NCBI GenBank assembly: GCA_937891765.1
Contig: CALAGQ010000046.1
Coordinates: 1 to 64,000 of the forward strand
Reading direction: 5' to 3'
DNA: 64,000 nucleotides
Origin: an uncultured Nitrospina sp.
GTDB taxonomy: Bacteria; Nitrospinota; Nitrospinia; Nitrospinales; VA-1
Shown here: in pieces, positions 38,675 through 47,873 of the stretch
Layout: each line of letters opens with the position of its first letter
How positions within the stretch are numbered: the stretch's first letter is position 1
Notes under the pieces: generated by a model
Told to the model about the DNA's origin: nothing
The model's database searches: none
What the model saw: only the letters and a program-made list of their open reading frames with translations
Program-made: the position numbers and the translations under genes

Positions 38675-41170
38675 GTGTTGAATTCATTAGCCAACAGCTA
38701 TCGAAAATGGGTGATCGAAAAGCCCCTTGCCAGCCTGATGATGGTTTTGCTGGTGGTGGCTGGTTTTTCTTATTACATCCCGAGTTTCAAACTCGATGCT
38801 TCCGCCGAATCCCTAGTCCTTGAAAACGATAATTCTCTGCAATATTATCGGACGATTAGTAAATCCTACGGCTCTGATGATTTTCTAATCATCACATACG
38901 CCCCGTTCAAAGATTTGATGTCCGATGCAGTGCTGGCCGATTTAAAATCACTGAGCGATGAGCTTACCGTTCTCGACCGGGTGCACTCGATAGACAGCAT
39001 CCTTAACGTTCCTCTGCTGAACAGTCCGCGCGTTGAAATTTCCAAGCTCGATACAGATATCCGCACTCTCGAAACTGCCGGCGTGGACCGGGAAATGGCC
39101 CGCAGGGAATTTCTCGAAAGCCCTATTTACAAAAGTCTGTTGCTGAGTCCGGATGGGAAGATCACGATCATCCGGATCAATTTCAAGCGTGATGAAAAAT
39201 ATTTTTCATTGATGTATCGGCGCAATGACCTGCGCGACAAGAAAAAGGAGTTTGGCCTCGGCAAAGAAGAAGAGGTGTTATTCGTCAAAACCCGGCAGGA
39301 ATTTCGCGATTACCACGCCCAAGTGATTGATGATGAAGACCGGCTCATAAGAACCGTTCGGGGCATCATGGACCGGCACCGCAATAACGCTGAGATGTTC
39401 CTTGGCGGGGTACCCATGATCACGTCCGACATGATCGGGTTTATCGAACACGATTTGGAAACATTTGGTTTGGGGGTGCTGGCTTTTCTTATTCTGATAC
39501 TCAGCCTGTTCTTTAAAAAATTCCGCTGGGTGGCCCTGCCTATGAGTTGTTGCATCATCACAGTGCTGGTGATGGTGGGCTTTTTAGGATTAATGGATTG
39601 GCGCGTGACGGTGATCTCATCCAATTTCGTTTCGATTCTGCTTATCATCACCATGTCACTGACCATCCATTTGATTGTGCGGTACCGGGACATCAACGAC
39701 AGCAGCCCCGGCCAAAGCCAGAAGGAACTGGTCTGGGAGACCGTTCGCCTCATGGCCCAGCCTTGTTTTTATACCTCAATCACCACGATCGTCGCGTTCA
39801 TTTCTCTACTTATCAGCGGCATTCGCCCAGTGATTGATTTCGGCTGGATCATGACCATCGGCATCGCTCTGGCGTTCGGACTGAACTTTATCTTTTTTCC
39901 GGCGGCGCTGGTTTTATTGCAACCGGAGCCCGCCGGTTTCGCCAAAGACGGCACCCGCAACTTCACCCTCGCCATTGCCGCGTTCACCAACCGTCATCGT
40001 AAAGCCATCTTGTATGGCTCGCTACTTCTGGCTGTGGTGAGCGCTATCGGGATCTCCAAGCTGGAGGTGGAAAACCGTTTCATCGACCATTTCAAAAGTA
40101 ACACCGAAATCTATCAGGGAATGGAAGTGATCGACCAGCAGTTGGGAGGCACCACACCCCTCGACATCGTGATGAATCCCGACCAGAAGTATTTTGATTA
40201 TCTAAAAGAAGCTAATGCCAAGGGCAAAGAAGACACTCTTGCTGACCCTTTCGCTGAAGCATCGGAAGAAGTGGAAAACAATTATTGGTTCAACTCCAAC
40301 ATGCTTGACCGGGTAGAAAATATTCATGACTACCTGGAAAGCCTGCCAGAGGTGGGCAAAGTCCAATCCATATCCACTCTGATCAAAGTCTTCACCCAGC
40401 TGGACAAAGGCAGGAAGCCTGACGATTATGATCTGGCACTGATTCGCAAACTCATGCCTGATAATGTTAAGGATTCTCTGGTCAATCCTTACCTGTCTCC
40501 AGATGCGAACCAGATTCATATCAATATGAGGCTAATCGAGTCAGACCCAACCCTGAGACGCTCGCAGTTGATAGAAAAAATCCGCACTCATCTTGTTGAA
40601 GAATTGAAGTTCGATCCTGAGACCATCCACTTCACCGGGATGGTGGTGCTTTATAACAACATGTTGCAGAGCCTGTACCGGTCGCAGATTCTCACCATCG
40701 GTGTGGTTTTTGTTTCCATCATGTTCATGTTCATGATTTTGTTCAGAAGTGTGTCGTTGGCTTTGATCGGCATCGTTCCCAACCTGCTTGCAGCGGGAAC
40801 AGTATTGAGCCTCATGGGCTGGATGGGAATTCCACTGGATATGATGACCATCACCATAGCCGCGATCACAGTGGGGATCGCGGTGGACGATACCATTCAC
40901 TACATCCACCGTTTTCAAGAGGAGTTCAAGGTTGACCAGGATTATCTGGCCGCCATGGATCGGTGCCACGGCAGCATTGGCAAAGCCATGTACTACACCT
41001 CGGTGACCATCACCCTCGGTTTTTCTATCTTGGCGCTTTCGGAGTTCATGCCCACCATCTATTTCGGACTGCTGACCGGCGCAGCAATGGTGGTGGCCCT
41101 GATCGGCGCCCTCACCCTACTCCCACTCTTGATCGTAGTATTCCGCCCCTTAGGCCAGCCCACCCACTAG
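38675..41170 (+). CDS. MMPL/RND-superfamily exporter
   Basis: An 831-residue inner-membrane protein with the RND layout: helix 1 (about 17-37), a large periplasmic loop, a helix block (about 260-415: FGLGVLAFLILILSLFF, LLIITMSLTIHLIVRY, FGLNFIFFPAALVLL), helix 7, a second loop, and a second helix block (about 660-825) with the motif GIAVDDTIHYIHRF, which matches the proton-relay region of MMPL proteins. GTG start. Such two-loop MMPL proteins move lipids or hopanoids (HpnN-like group). Its TAG stop is the same CTAG that ends the convergent GHMP kinase gene. Confidence 0.9.
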   Translation: MLNSLANSYRKWVIEKPLASLMMVLLVVAGFSYYIPSFKLDASAESLVLENDNSLQYYRTISKSYGSDDFLIITYAPFKDLMSDAVLADLKSLSDELTVLDRVHSIDSILNVPLLNSPRVEISKLDTDIRTLETAGVDREMARREFLESPIYKSLLLSPDGKITIIRINFKRDEKYFSLMYRRNDLRDKKKEFGLGKEEEVLFVKTRQEFRDYHAQVIDDEDRLIRTVRGIMDRHRNNAEMFLGGVPMITSDMIGFIEHDLETFGLGVLAFLILILSLFFKKFRWVALPMSCCIITVLVMVGFLGLMDWRVTVISSNFVSILLIITMSLTIHLIVRYRDINDSSPGQSQKELVWETVRLMAQPCFYTSITTIVAFISLLISGIRPVIDFGWIMTIGIALAFGLNFIFFPAALVLLQPEPAGFAKDGTRNFTLAIAAFTNRHRKAILYGSLLLAVVSAIGISKLEVENRFIDHFKSNTEIYQGMEVIDQQLGGTTPLDIVMNPDQKYFDYLKEANAKGKEDTLADPFAEASEEVENNYWFNSNMLDRVENIHDYLESLPEVGKVQSISTLIKVFTQLDKGRKPDDYDLALIRKLMPDNVKDSLVNPYLSPDANQIHINMRLIESDPTLRRSQLIEKIRTHLVEELKFDPETIHFTGMVVLYNNMLQSLYRSQILTIGVVFVSIMFMFMILFRSVSLALIGIVPNLLAAGTVLSLMGWMGIPLDMMTITIAAITVGIAVDDTIHYIHRFQEEFKVDQDYLAAMDRCHGSIGKAMYYTSVTITLGFSILALSEFMPTIYFGLLTGAAMVVALIGALTLLPLLIVVFRPLGQPTH

Positions 41171-41200
41171 GCGTGGGGCGAACTAGCAACTACAGTGAGT
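41162..41200. repeat. Modular interspersed repeat, copy 14 (shared stop)
   Basis: CCACTAGGCGTGGGGCGAACTAGC. The CTAG palindrome ends the exporter on the plus strand and the GHMP kinase on the minus strand. Confidence 0.65.
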
Positions 41201-42180
41201 GAACGGGAGACGAAACGGAAAGGAAGGACCTGGCCTCCTTTTGATGTGAGTTCTTCTATTACGGATTGTTTTTGGGCTGGCGGCACGATGAAGGCAATAC
41301 ATCCACCCCCGCCTGCCCCACAAACCTTGCCCGCCAACGCTCCCTTTTTCAGGGCAGCGCGGATCAACCGGTCCATCTCGGGAGTGCTGATGCTGGGGGC
41401 CAACTGTTTACGGGCTTTCCATTCCTTGGCAAAAATCGGGGCCAGACTTTTAAGTTGTCCTCGGCTCAATGCCCGCTCCATTTCTACAGCGCAATCGCGA
41501 ATGGATTTCAGGTGACGGATCACTGCTCGGTTGCCATCTACCGCTTTTTTCGTCACCTCCCAATTATTGATCCCCGAGTTTCGCGGTTTGCCGGTATAAC
41601 ACAACACAAAGTGCTGGGTCAGTTCAGCGGGACTAATTGAAAACTTTTCGGTCTCGGTGTTTCGGACTCCGGGAACAACTTTTCGCACCCCTCCATACAT
41701 CGCCGGAAAATAATCCTGGCACCCTGCGGGAACCTTAATAACCTGGGTCTCGATATTTTTGGCGATTTCAATCATCTCGGCCTTACGGTACCGCCGACCG
41801 GTAAAACGGTTTAGCGCCCCGTGTAGAGCAATGTTCAAAGCGGAAGAACCGCCAATGCCCGAGCCCTGCGGGGCCTGACAGTCTGTCGATATTTCCAGTC
41901 CCGATTTTGGCGCGTAGAACTTCAACGTGCGCATAATAAGTTCCAGAGGGTGATTATCAGGAAGTGCATCCAGAGAAGGAAAGTTGTCGCTCAAACCCAA
42001 ATCGCGCGAGGTCAGGATAATGCGTTTATCTTTTCGGGAAATGATTTCAACCGTGGCATAAAGGTTGATCGCCGCGTTGAGAGTGGGAGGATTATCAAAA
42101 AGCAGGTGCAACGGCCAGATATCCAGCGTGCCCCCAGCCAGATCAATACGGGTGGGGGCAGAACTTTTAATGCGGAGCAT
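41167..42180 (-). CDS. GHMP-family sugar kinase
   Basis: A 337-residue GHMP kinase. N-terminal APTRIDLAGGTLDIWP (substrate loop), the ATP-binding signature APQGSGIGGSSALNIAL (about 103-119) and the C-terminal KVCGAGGGGCIAFIVP (about 289). The group holds galactokinase, D-glycero-D-manno-heptose 7-phosphate kinase and mevalonate-type kinases. The RIDLAGGTLDIWP start is closest to the heptose/sugar kinase set, so a role in cell-surface sugar activation is likely. It lies 14 bases after mlaC. Its end overlaps the exporter's by 4 bases within a repeat. Confidence 0.85.
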   Translation of the reverse strand: MLRIKSSAPTRIDLAGGTLDIWPLHLLFDNPPTLNAAINLYATVEIISRKDKRIILTSRDLGLSDNFPSLDALPDNHPLELIMRTLKFYAPKSGLEISTDCQAPQGSGIGGSSALNIALHGALNRFTGRRYRKAEMIEIAKNIETQVIKVPAGCQDYFPAMYGGVRKVVPGVRNTETEKFSISPAELTQHFVLCYTGKPRNSGINNWEVTKKAVDGNRAVIRHLKSIRDCAVEMERALSRGQLKSLAPIFAKEWKARKQLAPSISTPEMDRLIRAALKKGALAGKVCGAGGGGCIAFIVPPAQKQSVIEELTSKGGQVLPFRFVSRSLTVVASSPHA

Positions 42181-42194
42181 CTGAGCCAGATATC

Positions 42195-42824
42195 TTAGAG
42201 GTTTTCCGTATCTGTATCTTGTCTGGCTTCAAGTTTATCGATCTTTTTGATCAGTTTGCTGACCAGAGCCGCGTAGGACTCGGTGCTGATTATTTTGGAG
42301 AACTGGGACCTATAATTACGAATCAGGCTAACCCCTTCTATCACGAAGTCATACACCAGCCATTGGCCATCATCCTTGAGCATTTTGTAATCAACATCGA
42401 TCACGCCATCCTTGCGGACAATCTGGGTTTTGACCATGGCATAGTTCCCCTTAACCTGTTCATCCACATAGTTAATGGTCTCATCCTGATAATTCTCAAT
42501 TTTGCTGGCGTAGGAATTTTCAAGTAATTTTTTAAAAAGCTCGGTGAACACTTCGCGCTCCTTGTCGTTCCGGTCATCATAGTTCTTGGCCAGAGAGCGC
42601 ATCACCATCTGCTTATAATTGAAACGCAGGCCAATAACCTGACGCAGTTTTTCTCTTCTTAAGACCGGATCGTTCTTGAGGTTCTTGTCAGAAACAATCA
42701 CCAGAACCTGATCGATGGTTCCTTTCAAGTCCGTAGTGATTTGCGAGCCTGCAAACGCCTGCCCTGAACCCAAAAGCAAAAAAACCGCCATCAACAAATA
42801 AGCCCAAGTATATTTTCTGTTCAT
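42195..42824 (-). CDS. mlaC: MlaC/Ttg2D-type phospholipid-binding periplasmic protein
   Basis: About 209 residues from the ATG at 42824 (TGAGGA upstream), with a signal peptide (AYLLMAVFLLLGSGQAFA). The mature part fits MlaC: VLREKL-like RREKLRQVIGLRFNYKQMVMRSL, EREVFTELFKKLLENSYASKI and DGQWLVYDFVIEGVSLIRNYRSQF (each in part). MlaC carries phospholipids between membranes with MlaA and MlaFEDB. No other mla gene is adjacent. It heads a short operon with the GHMP kinase. Confidence 0.92.
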   Translation of the reverse strand: MNRKYTWAYLLMAVFLLLGSGQAFAGSQITTDLKGTIDQVLVIVSDKNLKNDPVLRREKLRQVIGLRFNYKQMVMRSLAKNYDDRNDKEREVFTELFKKLLENSYASKIENYQDETINYVDEQVKGNYAMVKTQIVRKDGVIDVDYKMLKDDGQWLVYDFVIEGVSLIRNYRSQFSKIISTESYAALVSKLIKKIDKLEARQDTDTENL

Positions 42825-43058
42825 CAAAAAATCCTCACAGTTGGTTTTATCCCGTCTTTTTAGCAACTCTAACAAATATGGTATTTCGAATCAAGCACCC
42901 AACCCTTCTCCATCAAGATAATTCCTCACTTATCCCGTTTGAGGAAAATACCGATAAGTTATAGGAGAATCAGACCCCTTTTCACCTGTTAAAGCGATAG
43001 TAGGGAGAAAGCACCCCGAGTTATAACTTATTTAAATTTAAACAAATTCTTTAAAAGA

Positions 43059-43087
43059 TTGACAAATTTTGTAGGATTTCATATAGT
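43059..43087 (+). promoter_or_regulatory. Strong sigma-70-type promoter
   Basis: TTGACA at 43059-43064, exactly 17 bases, then TATAGT at 43082-43087, preceded by an AT-rich UP-like stretch (TTTAAATTTAAACAAA). It lies 54 bases before the first GNA1162-like lipoprotein gene. The rest of the 42825-43140 gap holds no gene. Confidence 0.85.
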
Positions 43088-43140
43088 ATGATGAATCTCA
43101 AAAGATCAAAATAATCAACAATTTAGACAGGTTACCCATC

Positions 43141-44100
43141 GTGGGCCATTGCCGTATTTCCCCATTCCTGAATCTATCCCTCGCACTTTTGGGGCTTCTA
43201 TTTGCCGGGTGTGGCACCGTTGACTTGGAAGTTCGCCAAGGCAATACAAACGCAGCCATGCAACCCAGATCGGTGGCCATTTTGCCCTTCACCCTGGAGG
43301 AACCTGTTCATGAAAAAGTTGCTCCCAACGAACTGTTCCGCGACTGTTTTTACAATTATTTCAGTTTTCTAGGTTATGTGGACCTGCCTCTGGAAACCAT
43401 TGACCAAAAATTGAGTCAGGCAGGCCTGACCGACAATAAAAAAATTTTAGAGTTGAGCCCTGAAAAGCTGCGGAAAATTCTCGGCGTTGATGCAGTGATT
43501 CGCGGCCGTGTTCTATCCGCCAGCAATTTCACCGGCGGTATTCACGCAGAAACTTCCATCAATGCAAAAATTGACATGCTTGATCTGAGAACGGGAGATG
43601 TTCTCTGGGAAACGGAACACAAGGAAATGAGCTATTCAGGAATCCTTTCCCCGACAATTGTAGAGATCATTCAGGACCAAATGGACAACGTAAAAGTAAA
43701 CCAGGCCTACTACAAAACGGCAGAGATGTTTTCGATCAGCATGATGAAGGAAATTCCCGACCCTGCTGACAGTTGGAAAGAGGAAATTCGTCTGCCGAAG
43801 ATCACCAGCATAGAAACCAACTTGAAACCGAGCCTGAAATTGAAACCCAATGACCGGATATATGTGAACCTGAAAGGCGACCCGGGACTAACCGGGTATT
43901 TCGGTATTGGCAGTTGGAAATCAGACATACCCTTAAAAGAAATCGTGCCTGGACTCTACACCGGAAGCTACACCATAAAAGCTTCCGATGAGGTGAGCAG
44001 TTCCCTGATAGTCGGCAAACTGAAAAACAAAAACGGCCTCACAGGAAAAAAATTCTATAAAAATGGCATGGCCCAGTTTGATCCTTCACCTGTTAATTAA
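43141..44100 (+). CDS. GNA1162/DUF799-like lipoprotein A
   Basis: A 319-residue lipoprotein from a GTG start. The lipobox is LFAGC (Cys about 24). The N-terminal domain (about 40-200) matches the GNA1162/DUF799 group, related in fold to CsgG/TolB: RSVAILPFTLEEP, LRKILGVDAVIRGRVL and DMLDLRTGDVLWETEH. The C-terminal 100 residues form a beta-rich domain of unknown type (LKPNDRIYVNLKGDPGLTGY). It is followed 2 bases later by a related gene. Such pairs act at the outer membrane, but their job is not established. Confidence 0.82.
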   Translation: MGHCRISPFLNLSLALLGLLFAGCGTVDLEVRQGNTNAAMQPRSVAILPFTLEEPVHEKVAPNELFRDCFYNYFSFLGYVDLPLETIDQKLSQAGLTDNKKILELSPEKLRKILGVDAVIRGRVLSASNFTGGIHAETSINAKIDMLDLRTGDVLWETEHKEMSYSGILSPTIVEIIQDQMDNVKVNQAYYKTAEMFSISMMKEIPDPADSWKEEIRLPKITSIETNLKPSLKLKPNDRIYVNLKGDPGLTGYFGIGSWKSDIPLKEIVPGLYTGSYTIKASDEVSSSLIVGKLKNKNGLTGKKFYKNGMAQFDPSPVN

Positions 44101-44102
44101 CT

Positions 44103-45377
44103 ATGACTTTAAACATTTCCAGTCTTTGGAGATCTTTGGCGGTGTTGCTTTTGGCAACTCTGGTTTCTGCCTGCGCTTCAGACCTGCAAACCAAAGTCTC
44201 CGGCCATCTGAGCGGACTCTCCAAGCATCAAAGAGTGGCAATCCTGCCAGTCGAAGCCAGCGATGCGGGGCAAAAGGAAATGGCAAAAATGTTCCGGCAA
44301 GGGTTATATGCCAACCTCAAGCAGTCCAAATTCAATTTAATGGAAAAATATATTGTGGATGGTCTGCTGAAGCAGAACAACTTGAACGATCCAGCAAGTT
44401 TTCTCACCATCAATCCCATGCAGTTTGGTGAAATCCTTGGTGCAGATGCCATTGTGTTCAGCCGAATCAACAAAGTGGAGCGCAGTTACTTTATTGTGCA
44501 TTCCTCCATTGAACTTAGCGTCTCCGTGCAGATGGTGGACACACGCACTGGAGAGATTCTCTGGCGAGCCGAGCAAACGGAACATGATTTTTCCGGTATC
44601 GGCAAAATCCCAACCGGGATCATCACCGCCCTGTTCGCTCCCATTCAGTTTGTGACCAACAAATTCAACCTGCGCAAGATGACCTCCAAAATGGTCGACA
44701 AGCTGACCGCTTTGGTGAAGAGACCTCAAGACGCGGAAAAAGACACTCAATTTGAAAAAACGGTGATAGCAAAGAATGCCACCACCGACTTGAACAAAAT
44801 TGAAGAGCTCCAGCAACTCAAAGCCGAATGGAATAAGGCTCTGGCTCTGGATGAAGAAGTTTTACCAGTTGAAACTTATCAGGAAGCCCAAGAAAAAACA
44901 CTGGCTCCGATAAAAAATTCTTCATCTCCTGTGCCGGTAGGACAAATTCAAAACCAGGTGCCCCTGAGAGCAGTGGTTCGTAAAGTCGGGACCACGGACG
45001 CAGAAATGACCCCAGCCACTCCTGAAATAAAAAAACAAAAAACCGTAGCGCCCGGTCCTTTGAGCGCCTATAGAGCAACCCCGATCCTATTTCCTCGCAT
45101 CGATCATCGATTGTCTCGTATGAAAACTAAATCCGGAAAAAGCATAAATAAAATGCTATATACCGTGCAGGTGGGAGCTTATAAAACTAAAGCCTACGCT
45201 CAAAATCTTTCGAAAAAACTGGTGAAAAAAGGCTACAACGCTTTTGTGATCCATAATAAGGTTTATAAGGTGCAGGTGGACAAGTTTAAAGACAAACAAG
45301 ATGCTCTCAAACTCGCCCAGTTCATCCTGAAAAAAGAAAACCTTAAAAACTTTATCACTCGGGCCACAGCAGGGTAG
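44103..45377 (+). CDS. GNA1162/DUF799-like lipoprotein B with SPOR domain
   Basis: A 424-residue lipoprotein; lipobox LVSAC (Cys about 24). Residues about 35-200 match the same domain as its neighbour (QRVAILPVEASDAG, FGEILGADAIVFSRINKVER, DTRTGEILWRAEQTEHDFSG in part). A long low-complexity linker follows, then a C-terminal SPOR domain (about 345-420: YTVQVGAYKTKAYAQNLSKKL, YNAFVIHNKVYKVQVDKF). SPOR domains bind denuded peptidoglycan at division sites. So this protein probably links an outer-membrane lipoprotein complex to the septum. Its pairing with lipoprotein A in one operon supports a joint complex. Confidence 0.85.
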   Translation: MTLNISSLWRSLAVLLLATLVSACASDLQTKVSGHLSGLSKHQRVAILPVEASDAGQKEMAKMFRQGLYANLKQSKFNLMEKYIVDGLLKQNNLNDPASFLTINPMQFGEILGADAIVFSRINKVERSYFIVHSSIELSVSVQMVDTRTGEILWRAEQTEHDFSGIGKIPTGIITALFAPIQFVTNKFNLRKMTSKMVDKLTALVKRPQDAEKDTQFEKTVIAKNATTDLNKIEELQQLKAEWNKALALDEEVLPVETYQEAQEKTLAPIKNSSSPVPVGQIQNQVPLRAVVRKVGTTDAEMTPATPEIKKQKTVAPGPLSAYRATPILFPRIDHRLSRMKTKSGKSINKMLYTVQVGAYKTKAYAQNLSKKLVKKGYNAFVIHNKVYKVQVDKFKDKQDALKLAQFILKKENLKNFITRATAG

Positions 45378-45416
45378 CCCCTGCGCCTCAATAGCTCCTC
45401 AAGCTGAAAACTTCTC

Positions 45417-46556
45417 TTACCGTTTTGACGCTTCAAATTTATCCAGCAGGTCAAAGAAGCGGCTGACCTCATCTTCGCTATTATAAAAATGTGGCGAGAG
45501 GCGGACCAACCCATCGCGGACAGTGAGCTTGACCTTATTCTGCAACATCCATTCATAAAGCTGGCTGATATCCTGATTCATGACGAAGGCAATATTTCCC
45601 GAACGTTCTTGCGGGTGGGTGGAACTATAAACTTTCAGTCCGCGCTGCTTGAGCTGTTCAAGAATCCCGTCACCCAGAGCCATCACCCGCTTCTCGATAT
45701 TTTCAATTCCCGTTTCCAGCAGAAGGTCCAGAGCCGCACCGAACGCATGAATACTCATCGTGTTGAGCGAGCCTTCTTCAAAACGTTGCGCATTCGGCCT
45801 GAAGGTAAACTCATAATTCATGAAGTCGGCAGCATTGACCATGTTTCCCCACCCTACCGTTACCGGATAAACCTTTTCCAGAACATCTCTGGAAATATAG
45901 AACCCACCAAGCCCCTCGACACTCAGCATCCACTTATGCCCATCGGCAGAGAGAAAATCGATATGGTCCTTTTTCACATCCATCGGCAGAATTCCCAGAC
46001 TTTGAATGGCATCGACGCAGAACAGGATGCCCTTTTCTTTGCAGAATGCGCCGATGCGGTTGAGATCACAACGAAAGCCGCTATTGCATTCCACCGAACT
46101 GACAGAAATGAGCCTTGTCCTGGCATCCACCTGTTTAACCAGATCGTCAAACAACACCCGCCCCTCAACAGCAGGAACCATGCGGGTTTCAACACCCAGA
46201 CGTTTCAGGTTCCACCATGGGTAAACATTGGCAGGGAACTCAATATCGGGGATGACCACATTGTCGCCCGACCTCCAATCCAATCCATTGGCAACGATGG
46301 AAAGTCCTTCAGAAGTATTTTTTACAAACGCCACTTCATCCGTCCCGGCGTTGATGAGTCGGGCAAAACTTTTCCGCGCCTGCTCGATCTCGACCATCCA
46401 GGTTTCGTAATGAGCCGTGCCGTAGCGGGTGGCATCACCCACAAACGCCGTCACCACTTTGCGCACCCGCTCGGGCAAAGGAGCCACCCGGGCATGATCG
46501 AAAAAGATCAACTCCTCCGTGACGGGAAATTCTTTTCTGATATTTTCAAAATCCAT
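45417..46556 (-). CDS. Class V aminotransferase / cysteine-desulfurase-fold enzyme
   Basis: A 379-residue PLP enzyme. The Schiff-base Lys lies in SADGHKWMLSVEGLGGFY (about 228), with FVKNTSEGLSIVANGL (cofactor phosphate), SSVECNSGFRCDL, CVDAIQSLGILP (Asp for the pyridine N) and FEEGSLNTMSI around it. This set is like the isopenicillin-epimerase/kynureninase-like branch of class V rather than IscS, as there is no active-site Cys loop. It lies 11 bases after dinB on the same strand and may share its transcript. Substrate is unknown. Confidence 0.88.
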   Translation of the reverse strand: MDFENIRKEFPVTEELIFFDHARVAPLPERVRKVVTAFVGDATRYGTAHYETWMVEIEQARKSFARLINAGTDEVAFVKNTSEGLSIVANGLDWRSGDNVVIPDIEFPANVYPWWNLKRLGVETRMVPAVEGRVLFDDLVKQVDARTRLISVSSVECNSGFRCDLNRIGAFCKEKGILFCVDAIQSLGILPMDVKKDHIDFLSADGHKWMLSVEGLGGFYISRDVLEKVYPVTVGWGNMVNAADFMNYEFTFRPNAQRFEEGSLNTMSIHAFGAALDLLLETGIENIEKRVMALGDGILEQLKQRGLKVYSSTHPQERSGNIAFVMNQDISQLYEWMLQNKVKLTVRDGLVRLSPHFYNSEDEVSRFFDLLDKFEASKR

Positions 46557-46567
46557 AAAGCTCTGAC

Positions 46568-47740
46568 CTATTGCGAGCGGAGGCTCGCAGCTCGTAATAG
46601 GGATTTAAACCCATATTTATGACGGATGCGGTCGATGCCCTGATACAAACCGTCCCAGCATTTCCCGCCTTTATCATCAAACAATTCTTCCTGCCGATGG
46701 GGATCAGCCGTCAGTGAAGTGAAAGAGATGCCGATGAGGCGCACCTGTGCCTGATGCGTGAACAGTTTGTGGAACAATCTCGCTCCGGTTTTAAATAATG
46801 TATGGTCTTCCGCTGTCGGCATCTCCAGTGTTTTTGATCGGGTCACTGTTTTAAAATCGGCGTACCGCAGTTTCAATGTCACCGTACCGGCAAACAACTT
46901 GTTTTCCCTCAGCTGTCCCGCTGCTTTTTCGGTCAGGTAGCTGAGTGTAGACTCAAGAAATAACGGGTCAGTGGAGTCCGTCTCCAATGTTGTCTCACGG
47001 CTGATCGAGCGCGGGTCTTCGGTTTCGCTGACGACCGGACTGTCACTGATCCCCCGGGCTTTGCGATAAAGGGATACACCCCATTTACCATAAACCTCTT
47101 CAAGAAGTTCAAGCGGTAAGCGGGCCAGATCGCCCACAGATTTAACGCCCATACGTTGCAACTCGGCACCACTTTTGGGCCCGATTCCCGGAACGCGGCG
47201 GATAGGGAGCGGAGCTAGGAATTTTTCTTCCATTCCCGGTGCAATCCACAACATTCCATTGGGCTTGCAATAAGCCGAGGCAATCTTGGCCAGAAGTTTG
47301 TTGGAAGCGATACCGATGGATGCGTTCAATCCCGACACCTCACGAATCTCGTTGCGAATTTTTTCCGCCGATGTCAGAACCGGACCGTGCAGTCTTTCGC
47401 ATCCGGTCAAATCAACAAACGCTTCATCGAGCGACATCGGTTCCACCAAAGGGGAATAGCGTCTTAAAATTTCGAACACCTTGGCCGAGTACTCGCTGTA
47501 CCGCCGGTGCGAACCTCTGAGAAAAATCGCGTGTGGACATAATTTTTTCGCTTTCGCAATCGGCATGGCAGAATGAATACCATACCGTCTTGCTACGTAA
47601 GAAGCAGCGGCCACGACACCTCTGCCCTCGGGACTGCCGCCGACAATTACCGGCTTGCCTTTCAGCGATGGATCAAGCACCTCTTCCACCGACACGAAAA
47701 ACGCATCCATGTCTACATGCAAAATCTTACGAGAACTCAA
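46568..47740 (-). CDS. dinB: DNA polymerase IV (Y family)
   Basis: A 390-residue DinB. It starts with TTG at 47740 after a GAGGGG site. Seen: HVDMDAFFVSVEE (metal Asp), PVIVGG, the catalytic SLDEAFVDLTG (Asp-Glu near 107), ASNKLLAKIAS, RRVPGIGPKSGAELQRMGV (HhH) and a little-finger domain with SISRETTLETD. It performs error-prone synthesis past lesions. It lies downstream of lexA on the same strand with a dispersed repeat between them, so SOS control is likely. The extreme C-terminus (LLRAASLRSQ) is short and lacks an obvious beta-clamp motif. Confidence 0.95.
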   Translation of the reverse strand: MSSRKILHVDMDAFFVSVEEVLDPSLKGKPVIVGGSPEGRGVVAAASYVARRYGIHSAMPIAKAKKLCPHAIFLRGSHRRYSEYSAKVFEILRRYSPLVEPMSLDEAFVDLTGCERLHGPVLTSAEKIRNEIREVSGLNASIGIASNKLLAKIASAYCKPNGMLWIAPGMEEKFLAPLPIRRVPGIGPKSGAELQRMGVKSVGDLARLPLELLEEVYGKWGVSLYRKARGISDSPVVSETEDPRSISRETTLETDSTDPLFLESTLSYLTEKAAGQLRENKLFAGTVTLKLRYADFKTVTRSKTLEMPTAEDHTLFKTGARLFHKLFTHQAQVRLIGISFTSLTADPHRQEELFDDKGGKCWDGLYQGIDRIRHKYGFKSLLRAASLRSQ

Positions 47741-47765
47741 TTCAACCCCTCAATTAACCGCACTG

Positions 47766-47873
47766 CCCTCTCGCGAAGGAAACAAATAGAAAACGCCGAG
47801 ACAATCTTTTGCTAGCCCGTCAAAGTCATTGCTCGCTGGCTCCACGCCTAGTGCCCCCGGTGGCTCACCGGTT
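47766..47873. repeat. Modular interspersed repeat, copy 15 (between lexA and dinB)
   Basis: CCCTCTCGCGAAGGAAACAA, CGCCGAGACAATCTTTTGCTAGCCCG, AAAGTCATTGCTCGCTGGCTCCACG and CCTAGTGCCCCCGGTGG. It fills the 131-base lexA-dinB gap almost fully. Confidence 0.7.

Noticed and set aside
45489-46622. Long plus-strand ORF opposite the aminotransferase gene
   Set aside because: The minus-strand frame carries a full PLP-enzyme motif set; the plus frame has no recognisable motif and is a codon-bias shadow.
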